Below are positions 54,039 to 64,000 of a stretch of 64,000 nucleotides of DNA, in pieces. This stretch comes from Solobacterium sp. (GTDB lineage: Bacteria > Bacillota_I > Bacilli_A > Erysipelotrichales > Erysipelotrichaceae). The stretch spans positions 1-64,000 of the forward strand of contig JAFRJJ010000077.1 of assembly GCA_017432325.1 (NCBI GenBank), in the 5' to 3' direction. Every line of letters begins with the position of its first letter. Positions within the stretch are counted from its first letter, which is position 1. The position numbers were made by a program, and so were the translations under genes. The notes under the pieces were generated by a model. That model was not told where the DNA came from and searched no databases. It saw only the letters and a program-made list of their open reading frames with translations.

Positions 54039-54779
54039 ATGCAGATTGAAGAACTGGAAAAACACGCAGTGGACCTGGGTATTTCATGGGATGATACTAT
54101 GAAGAGCCGCCTGATCAGATATGCGGAGCTTTTAAAAGAGTGGAATCAGAAAATGAATCTGACTGCGGTCGATGAACCTGAAATGGTATATGAAAAACAT
54201 TTCCTTGATTGTATGCTTCCACTGCAGGTTCATTTCCCGGGAAATAAAATATGTGATGTTGGTTCCGGTGCCGGATTTCCGGGAATGGTATTTGCAATAG
54301 CCGATCCGGATCTGCAGGCAACGCTCGTAGAACCTACAGGAAAACGATGCCGTTTTCTGGAAGAAGTGATCAAAGAACTTGATCTGAAGAATGTAACGGT
54401 ACTGAATGAACGCGCTGAAGAACATGTCATGAAGTTCAGGGCGTATTATGATGTAGTATGTGCCAGGGCAGTTGCGGGTCTGCCGGTATTGGCAGAGCTC
54501 TGTATTCCTCTGGTCCGCAAAGACGGTATTTTCCTTGCAATGAAGGGCGATAAAGGCCTTGAAGAAGCAATCGAAGGTACATTTGCCGTCAAAACACTCG
54601 GATGCAGGGAAAGCGGAACGATCATGCAGAATCTGCCTGATGGTTCGGAAAGGGTGCTGCTGGTATACAGAAAAGAAAAGGATACGCCTGAACAGTATCC
54701 CAGACCTTATGCAAAGATTCGAAAAAACCACTTGGGAGCAGGAAGTAAAAATGAGAAACACAGGAAAGGGTTTATTTGA
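54039..54779 (+). CDS. rsmG: 16S rRNA (guanine-527 N7)-methyltransferase RsmG
   Basis: A 246-residue SAM-dependent methyltransferase for 16S rRNA. SAM loop VGSGAGFPG, then VEPTGKRCRFLEEV and VVCARAVAGL match RsmG/GidB. CGGAG precedes the start. It contains a perfect Noc-binding palindrome at 54232-54245 and its end overlaps the noc gene by 29 bases. Confidence 0.95.
   Translation: MQIEELEKHAVDLGISWDDTMKSRLIRYAELLKEWNQKMNLTAVDEPEMVYEKHFLDCMLPLQVHFPGNKICDVGSGAGFPGMVFAIADPDLQATLVEPTGKRCRFLEEVIKELDLKNVTVLNERAEEHVMKFRAYYDVVCARAVAGLPVLAELCIPLVRKDGIFLAMKGDKGLEEAIEGTFAVKTLGCRESGTIMQNLPDGSERVLLVYRKEKDTPEQYPRPYAKIRKNHLGAGSKNEKHRKGFI
54232..54245. promoter_or_regulatory. Noc-binding sequence (NBS) inside rsmG
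   Basis: ATTTCCCGGGAAAT, identical to the Bacillus subtilis Noc-site consensus. It lies about 500 bases upstream of the noc start. One near copy (13 of 14) is in mfd at 28330-28343. Confidence 0.8.
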
Positions 54780-55557
54780 TTTTCTGGACCGTGATAAGAC
54801 CGGACAGGTGATTAAAATAGACATCAATGAAATACAGCCATCCAGATATCAGCCGAGACTGAATTTTGATGAAAAAGCGCTGGATGAACTGACTGCTTCG
54901 ATCCGCGTCAACGGACTGATCCAGCCGATCGCTGTCCGTCAGGCGGAAAACGGATATGAGATCATTGCCGGAGAACGGCGTTATCGCGCATGCAAAAAAG
55001 CGGGCCTGAAAGAGGTTCCCTGCTACCTGCTTTCACCAAATGAAGGTCAGGCTGCGGAGATGGCTCTGATCGAGAACATCCAGCGTGAAGATCTGACTGC
55101 AGTGGAAGAGGCTAAGTCTTATGTAGAGATCATGCGTCAGACCGGCATGACACAGGAACAGGTTGCCGAGCGCGTCGGCAAATCACAGTCATCCGTAGCG
55201 AATAAGATCAGGCTTCTGAACCTTCCGGAACATATCCAGGATGCGGTTGCTGAGAAAAGGATCAGTGAGCGCCATGCAAGGGCATTGCTCGGCCTTCCGG
55301 AAGAAAAACAGGAAAAAGCATACGAACATATTATTGATAAGGGCCTGAACGTACGGCAGACAGAAAGCTATATTGAAAGTCTTACTGCGAAAAAACCGCC
55401 GCGCAGAAAAACAAAGGGATTTACCAGAAACGCCCGTATTGCGCTGAATTCCGTGAATCAGTGTATTCAGATGATCCGCAAGATGGGAATCGATGTCAGC
55501 ACTGATGTCGAAGAAACAGATCAGGATACACGGATTATTATCAAGATACCGAAATGA
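54751..55557 (+). CDS. noc: Nucleoid occlusion protein Noc (ParB family)
   Basis: A 268-residue ParB-family CTPase placed as in Bacillus between rsmG and soj. Noc spreads from its sites and blocks division over the nucleoid. CTP-binding GERRYR (74-79) and ENIQRED (108-114), then the helix-turn-helix GKSQSSVANKIRLLNLP. The N-terminus MRNTGKGLFDFLDR could form the short amphipathic membrane helix of Noc. Known Noc specificity residues Gln and Lys are present (Gln146, Lys152), but the third position is Asn157. The start follows GGGAGCAGG; the open frame extends upstream through rsmG. Confidence 0.85.
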   Translation: MRNTGKGLFDFLDRDKTGQVIKIDINEIQPSRYQPRLNFDEKALDELTASIRVNGLIQPIAVRQAENGYEIIAGERRYRACKKAGLKEVPCYLLSPNEGQAAEMALIENIQREDLTAVEEAKSYVEIMRQTGMTQEQVAERVGKSQSSVANKIRLLNLPEHIQDAVAEKRISERHARALLGLPEEKQEKAYEHIIDKGLNVRQTESYIESLTAKKPPRRKTKGFTRNARIALNSVNQCIQMIRKMGIDVSTDVEETDQDTRIIIKIPK

Positions 55558-55579
55558 CCTGGGGAGATAGAAATAGATT

Positions 55580-56371
55580 ATGGGAAAGATCATAGCAGTC
55601 GCCAACCAGAAAGGCGGCGTAGGAAAAACAACGACCAGTATTAACCTCTCTGCAGGTCTGGCATATGCAAACAGGAAAATACTGCTTGTGGACTTCGATC
55701 CGCAGGGCAACGCAACACACGGGATCGGAGCCAACAGAGTCGGCTTTGACCGCAATCACACCGTATATGATGTTCTTGTAGGGCCGGACAGTGTCAGGCA
55801 GAATGCAGTCAGGCTGGATATGCCGCCGCTGGATGTGCTTCCTGCAACGATAGACCTGTCAGGCGCAGATGTTGAGATGGCATCTTCCAACTATGCGGTA
55901 GGCAGGGAAAACCTTCTGAAGCAGAAGCTGGACGCAGTGAGGAACGATTACGATTACATCATTATCGATTGTCCGCCTTCCCTGGGTCTTCTGAATACCA
56001 ATGCACTGACTGCTGCAGACACCGTTATGATTCCTGTCCAGTGTGAGTATTTCGCGCTGGAAGGTCTGACACAGCTGCTCGGAACGATCCGTCTGGTGCA
56101 GAAATTATGGAATCCCAGACTTTCCATTGAGGGAGTTCTGCTGACGATGTTCGACGTCAGAACGAAACTGTCTGTTGAAGTCCAGCAGGAAGTTCGGAAA
56201 TATTTCAAGGAAAAAGTCTACAGATGCTATATTCCGAGAAATGTCAGATTATCGGAAGCACCTAGCCGTGAAGTATCGATCTTCGAATATGATACAAAAT
56301 CGGAAGGCGCAAAAGCATACGCAGCACTGGTCAGAGAAGTGATTTCTCATAATGAGAAAGGAGGACGTTAA
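55580..56371 (+). CDS. soj: Chromosome partitioning ATPase ParA/Soj
   Basis: A 263-residue ParA ATPase. Deviant Walker A KGGVGKTTT (11-19, with the signature Lys), DFDPQGNAT and IIDCPPSLG (Walker B) are present. It works with ParB at parS in segregation and regulates DnaA in Bacillus. The stop overlaps the spo0J start by one base (TAATG). Confidence 0.95.
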   Translation: MGKIIAVANQKGGVGKTTTSINLSAGLAYANRKILLVDFDPQGNATHGIGANRVGFDRNHTVYDVLVGPDSVRQNAVRLDMPPLDVLPATIDLSGADVEMASSNYAVGRENLLKQKLDAVRNDYDYIIIDCPPSLGLLNTNALTAADTVMIPVQCEYFALEGLTQLLGTIRLVQKLWNPRLSIEGVLLTMFDVRTKLSVEVQQEVRKYFKEKVYRCYIPRNVRLSEAPSREVSIFEYDTKSEGAKAYAALVREVISHNEKGGR

Positions 56372-57264
56372 TGGCTAAACGTGACACAGGCGGACTGGGC
56401 GGAAAAGGACTGGACAACATCTTCAATGTCGATGTTGAAAAGTTTCTGGATGACATTCAGAACAACGCGCAGGATGCTCCGGGAAGAAAGGAAGTAGAGA
56501 TTCCGATAAACGAGATCCGTCCGAACCCGTATCAGCCCAGAAAAGAATTTGAACCGCAGGCACTGAATGAACTGGCAGATTCGATCCGTCAGCACGGTAT
56601 CTTTACACCGCTGCTTGTCAGAAAATCAAAGATTTCAGGATTTGATCTGATCACCGGTGAACGCCGTTTAAGAGCCGCGAAGATCGCTGGCCTGGAGACA
56701 GTTCCGGCAATCTCAGTCGATTTCACTGACGATGAGATGATGGAGATCTCAGTCCTTGAAAACATTCAGAGAGAAGACCTGAACCCGATCGAAGAAGCAG
56801 CAGCGTATGAGAGTCTTGTAAAGAACCTGGGTTATACACAGGAAAAGCTTGCACAGCGTGTCGGCAAGAGCCGTGAATACTGTGCGAATATGCTGAGACT
56901 GCTGAAGCTTCCCCAGACAGTGCAGAAAATGGTAACGGACAAAAAACTGACCATGGGACATGTCAGACCGCTTCTTGCATTGAAAGATGATGACCAGATG
57001 TATGAAGCAGCTCGCACTGTTCTGGAAAAGAAAATGTCCGTTCGTGAAGTAGAAAAATATGTCAAGGAACTGGCCGAAAAACCGGTCACAAAAAAGCCTG
57101 TAAAAGAAAAAGATCCGATGATCACGGATCTTGAAAACAGACTGTCCGGAAAACTCGGCACAAAAGTCGGTGTCTCCGGCAAGTCGCTGACGATCCATTT
57201 TACAGATACGGATGATTTGAACAGGATTCTGGAAATTCTCGGCTGTATTGAAGATGAAAACTGA
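56371..57264 (+). CDS. spo0J: Chromosome partitioning protein ParB/Spo0J
   Basis: A 297-residue ParB CTPase clamp that loads on parS and recruits condensin. N-terminal basic tail, NPYQPRKEF, GERRLRA (96-102) and ENIQRED, then the helix-turn-helix GKSREYCANMLRLLKLP and a C-terminal dimer domain. The Arg of GKSR (168) is the parS-type specificity residue. Two perfect parS sites lie at 43.9 and 45.3 kb. Confidence 0.94.
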   Translation: MAKRDTGGLGGKGLDNIFNVDVEKFLDDIQNNAQDAPGRKEVEIPINEIRPNPYQPRKEFEPQALNELADSIRQHGIFTPLLVRKSKISGFDLITGERRLRAAKIAGLETVPAISVDFTDDEMMEISVLENIQREDLNPIEEAAAYESLVKNLGYTQEKLAQRVGKSREYCANMLRLLKLPQTVQKMVTDKKLTMGHVRPLLALKDDDQMYEAARTVLEKKMSVREVEKYVKELAEKPVTKKPVKEKDPMITDLENRLSGKLGTKVGVSGKSLTIHFTDTDDLNRILEILGCIEDEN

Positions 57265-57334
57265 CACAACTGAACATTTAACAATTGCTGTAAGTGAAAA
57301 AAGGATTGATAATTATAAGGAAAGGCAGTGACTG

Positions 57335-57685
57335 ATGAAAAAGAGATCATGGAAGATCTGTGCAGTCCTTGTAATTCTTGGTTCACTGACAGGATTGATT
57401 CATCCGAAATACGCTGCCGGATTTTTTGCAGGTGCTATGATCGGCATCCTGCTGTATTTCAGAAATGACAGTTATTGGAACAGTGTAGTTGACGGAGGCT
57501 ATGCGGAAAAGGGGACAGGGATTCTGCATTTTCTGATAAACTATGCATTGATGGCAGCAGTTATGATCATATCGGTCAAACTGCCGGAGTACATGAATAT
57601 ATTCGCAAGTGCTGCCGGTCTGCTGATCATCAAAATGACAATAACCGTAGAAGCATTATTACCGCGGAAGGAGAGTGATGAATAA
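57335..57685 (+). CDS. atpI: ATP synthase subunit I-like membrane protein
   Basis: A 116-residue protein with about four membrane segments, heading the ATP synthase operon where AtpI (an assembly factor for the c-ring, possibly a Mg carrier) is expected. The sequence is divergent, so the name rests mainly on position and size. AAGGAAAGG precedes the start. No clear promoter lies in the 70 bases after spo0J. Confidence 0.7.
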   Translation: MKKRSWKICAVLVILGSLTGLIHPKYAAGFFAGAMIGILLYFRNDSYWNSVVDGGYAEKGTGILHFLINYALMAAVMIISVKLPEYMNIFASAAGLLIIKMTITVEALLPRKESDE

Positions 57686-57688
57686 AAT

Positions 57689-58396
57689 ATGGAAGTTCAG
57701 ACAGATGTATTTACGATCATCCTGGTCACAGTGATCATCGGAATTCTGATTGTTGTTCTGTCGAAGAAAGTATCAAGCGCAGATCCGCTGGCTGAACCAA
57801 AAGGAGTAATTGTACCTGTCATCTGGGGTGTTGAAACAATATATAACATGGTCAAGGACAACTGCGGAGAACGATTCGCACAATCCTATGCCCCGTATGT
57901 TCTTTCGATCGCTGTATATATCTTTGTATGCAACATCATCAGTTTGTTCGGTATCTCCTCTCCGACAGCCAATCTCAGTGTTACATTGCTGCTGTCCATT
58001 ATTACATGGCTTGTAATACAGTATGTAGAACTGAAGTACGGAGGAATCGGAGGGTATCTTCACAGCTTCATTGAACCGATCGCGATCATGCTGCCGATGA
58101 ACATTTTCGGCAAATTCTCAACGATGGTATCAATGTCACTTCGTTTGTTCGGCAACATTCTGTGCGGCGGAATCATGATGCAGCTGATCTACTCATTCTG
58201 CCAGTTCCTGTCGAACACGATCGCAGGATTGTTCGGTGCATCGGGCACATTCAATTTCCTTGCCCCGATCATGACACCGATCCTGCATGCTTATTTCGAC
58301 CTGTTCTCAGGATTTATTCAGACACTTGTCTTTGTTACATTGACAGTTGTCCTTGTTGGTAACGATATTCCCGAAGAAGTTAAAAAAGAAGCTTAA
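57689..58396 (+). CDS. atpB: F0F1 ATP synthase subunit a
   Basis: A 235-residue membrane subunit forming the ion half-channels. The essential Arg lies in VSMSLRLFGNIL (helix 5), followed by LFSGFIQTLVF at the last helix. Starts three bases after atpI. Confidence 0.93.
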   Translation: MEVQTDVFTIILVTVIIGILIVVLSKKVSSADPLAEPKGVIVPVIWGVETIYNMVKDNCGERFAQSYAPYVLSIAVYIFVCNIISLFGISSPTANLSVTLLLSIITWLVIQYVELKYGGIGGYLHSFIEPIAIMLPMNIFGKFSTMVSMSLRLFGNILCGGIMMQLIYSFCQFLSNTIAGLFGASGTFNFLAPIMTPILHAYFDLFSGFIQTLVFVTLTVVLVGNDIPEEVKKEA

Positions 58397-58413
58397 AAAA
58401 GGAGGAGCTATTT

Positions 58414-58644
58414 ATGGATATCAATCATGGTTTAATCGCAATCGGTGCTGGTCTGGCAGTTATGACCGGTATGATGACCGGACGAGGCGAAGGTGAAGTC
58501 GCTGCGCACGCATGTGACGCAATCGGCAAAAACCCGGAAGCAGAATCAAAGATCCGTTCAACAATGATTCTTGGTATTGCGTTGTCCGAGACATGTGCAA
58601 TCTATGGACTGCTGGTTTCCATTCTTCTGATGTTTGTATATTAA
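58414..58644 (+). CDS. atpE: F0F1 ATP synthase subunit c
   Basis: A 76-residue hairpin protein of the c-ring. The ion-carrying carboxylate is Glu59 (ALSETCAIY), in a helix that aligns without gaps to the Na-type c subunit of Ilyobacter. Helix 1 (GRGEGEVAA) places Glu26 where Ilyobacter has Gln32, giving the two-carboxylate pattern reported for Fusobacterium. Thr60 and Tyr64 match the Na-coordinating Ser66 and Tyr70 positions. AAAGGAGG precedes the start. Confidence 0.94.
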   Translation: MDINHGLIAIGAGLAVMTGMMTGRGEGEVAAHACDAIGKNPEAESKIRSTMILGIALSETCAIYGLLVSILLMFVY

Positions 58645-58659
58645 TACAGGTGTTCTGCA

Positions 58660-59164
58660 ATGATAGATATTGACATTGTAGGACAGCTGCTGCCAAACCC
58701 TCTGACGATGATCGTGCAGTTATGCAGTACACTCGTTCTGTTTCTGCTGATGAAAACATTCCTGTGGGCTTCTGTACAGGATTTCCTCGCAAAGCGCGCA
58801 GAAAAAATGCAGGCAGATCTTGCTGAAAGCGAACAGGCAAAACAGGACGCTCTGAGTGACCGCAGAAAGGCATTGGAACAATTGAACGAAGCTTCAGATA
58901 GAGCGGAGGAAATTGTCAGTGCTGCTGTCCGTCAGGCAAAGGACGAAAAGGAAACGATTCTTACGCAGGCATCCAGGGAAGCTGATGCGGAACGTAAGAA
59001 GGCACGTGAACAGATACAGGCTGAACGTCAGGAAATGTACAGTTCCATGCGTCAGGAAATGATCGAAGTCGCTATGGCTGCGGCTGGAAAACTCATTTCC
59101 GAACAGAACAGTGCAGACCTTGACCGTCAGGCGGTTGATGCTTTTGTAAAGGAAGCAGCCGGCA

Positions 59165-59175
<11 letters not shown>
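58660..59175 (+). CDS. atpF: F0F1 ATP synthase subunit b
   Basis: A 171-residue stalk protein: one N-terminal membrane helix (about 12-36) then a long charged coiled coil ending in the delta-binding region. It overlaps atpH by 11 bases. Confidence 0.93.
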
Positions 59176-61233
<2,058 letters not shown>

Positions 61234-61234
61234 T

Positions 61235-62089
61235 ATGGCAGCTTCGAAGCAGGCACTTCGTACAAGAATCAAGTCAGTTAACAGCACGCGCAAGATCACC
61301 AAGGCAATGGAAATGATCGCCAACGCCAAACTGGTGAAACAGCGCAACGCTATGGAAGCCAACAGACAGTATGCTCAGAGGCTTCAGGATACAGTCGATG
61401 AGATCGTGGCAAACAACCCCGGTGTTGAATGTACGTATCTTGAACCCAAAACCTCTGAAGCAAAGGTGACGATCATCTTCTGTTCGGATCTTGGACTGTG
61501 CGGCGGCTACAATCAGAATGTTGTTAAGCTGGCAAGAGAAAAACTCGATAAAAAGGATCCTGTGATCCTGGTCGGAACATCACTCTTCCGTCAGTTGAGA
61601 GAAGAAGGGTTCAGCCTGGTCAATCAATATCCGATCAGCTCAGACCGTATGACATTCCTTGAACTGAAAGATCTGGTTGATGAAGGCATCAATATGTACA
61701 GGGATAACAAAGTCGGCACAGTCGAACTGCTGTACACGAGATTTGTGAACACGATGAGTTTCGTACCTGAGATCGATCAGCTTCTTCCCTGTAATCTGAC
61801 ATTAACAGACGTGCCGGAAAAAACAGGCGATTATGTGGAAACATTATTTGAACCGGATGCCCAGACGATCCTGGATCAGCTGATTCCGATGATGATCCAT
61901 GACGTTGTCTATGCAGACTGGATGGAATCCACAACTGCGGAACAGGGCAGCAGACGTGTCGCAATGAAGACAGCTACAGACAATGCTGATGAACTCAGCT
62001 CCAGTCTCAAGCTCGAATATAACAAAGCAAGACAGGCAGCGATTACGCAGGAGATCACCGAGATCGTCGGCGGCTCCGCGGCTGTCTAG
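61235..62089 (+). CDS. atpG: F0F1 ATP synthase subunit gamma
   Basis: A 284-residue rotor shaft: N-terminal helix (TRIKSVNSTRKITKAMEMIA) and C-terminal helix (YNKARQAAITQEITEIVGGS) form the coiled coil in the alpha-beta ring, with the SDLGLCGGYN core between. AAAGGAG lies before the start. Confidence 0.96.
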   Translation: MAASKQALRTRIKSVNSTRKITKAMEMIANAKLVKQRNAMEANRQYAQRLQDTVDEIVANNPGVECTYLEPKTSEAKVTIIFCSDLGLCGGYNQNVVKLAREKLDKKDPVILVGTSLFRQLREEGFSLVNQYPISSDRMTFLELKDLVDEGINMYRDNKVGTVELLYTRFVNTMSFVPEIDQLLPCNLTLTDVPEKTGDYVETLFEPDAQTILDQLIPMMIHDVVYADWMESTTAEQGSRRVAMKTATDNADELSSSLKLEYNKARQAAITQEITEIVGGSAAV

Positions 62090-62100
62090 AAAGAAGGTAG

Positions 62101-63896
<1,796 letters not shown>

Positions 63897-63925
63897 TATC
63901 AATAAAAAGGAATCATAACGATCGT

Positions 63926-63957
63926 AAACAGGTTCTCACAGCAGAACCTGTTTTATT
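63926..63957 (+). terminator. Terminator of the atp operon
   Basis: Stem AAACAGGTTCT / AGAACCTGTTT, loop CACAGC, short T run. Confidence 0.88.
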
Positions 63958-63959
63958 GA

Positions 63960-63987
63960 TTGGCTTTTACTGTATTTCCGATATAAT
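63960..63987 (+). promoter_or_regulatory. Promoter of a gene beyond the window
   Basis: TTGGCT (63960-63965), 16-base spacer, TATAAT (63982-63987); the gene would start past 64000. Confidence 0.6.
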
Positions 63988-64000
63988 GGATATCATGAGG

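Noticed and set aside
54559-54750. Upstream extension of noc
   Set aside because: It is the out-of-frame 3' part of rsmG; the ATG at 54751 has a clear ribosome site and matches family N-termini.

Overview
The window is a chromosome-origin region from a low-to-mid GC Bacillota (Firmicutes). Class Erysipelotrichia is my best guess, made from overall gene content and not from a search. The phylum call rests on rpmH-rnpA-yidC-jag-dnaA-dnaN-yaaA-recF-gyrB-gyrA gene order, a T-box leader on serS, a short Alu-less SRP RNA, DivIC, RqcP, and a noc-soj-spo0J cluster with perfect matches to the Bacillus parS and Noc-site consensus sequences.

Left arm (1-30.7 kb) is mostly accessory. It opens with what looks like the 5' end of a group II intron on the minus strand, next to a P1-family peptidase and a C_GCAxxG protein, then a 5'-nucleotidase-like enzyme and a HAD phosphatase. 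From 4.2 to 12.8 kb lie two related sugar-acid-type modules: LysR regulator + permease + enolase-superfamily dehydratase, and AraC regulator + permease + alpha/beta hydrolase + enolase-superfamily dehydratase. The two permeases are close paralogues. After a glycosyltransferase comes the most unusual locus (14.3-20.0 kb): a divergent AraC regulator and an operon of an SDR lacking its catalytic Lys, an old-yellow-enzyme-type FMN/4Fe-4S/FAD reductase with an altered active site, and a protein that reads as a degenerate PheS-PheT fusion. Then follow a lipoprotein, an M28-type peptidase, tRNA-Ala(GGC), a candidate orphan RNA, a spermidine-synthase-like protein, two small membrane proteins and the minus-strand operon 273-aa protein-pth-mfd-rqcP-divIC.

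Centre (31-42.2 kb): rpmH-rnpA-yidC-jag, a DnaA-box cluster (oriC), dnaA, a second DnaA-box/AT-rich segment, dnaN, yaaA, recF, gyrB, gyrA. Two head-on minus-strand genes of unknown function follow.

Right arm (43.7-64 kb) is plus-strand housekeeping: T-box-serS, SRP RNA, tadA, dnaX-ybaB-recR, fhs, a PUA/EVE-like gene, mnmG, a conserved unknown, rsmG, noc, soj, spo0J, and the complete F-type ATP synthase operon atpIBEFHAGDC. Two perfect parS palindromes flank serS, one of them forming a hairpin inside the serS T-box leader, and a perfect Noc site lies inside rsmG just upstream of noc. Chromosome organisation, translation and energy genes are therefore interleaved with the segregation sites of the origin domain. 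No rRNA operon, CRISPR array or insertion sequence was seen.
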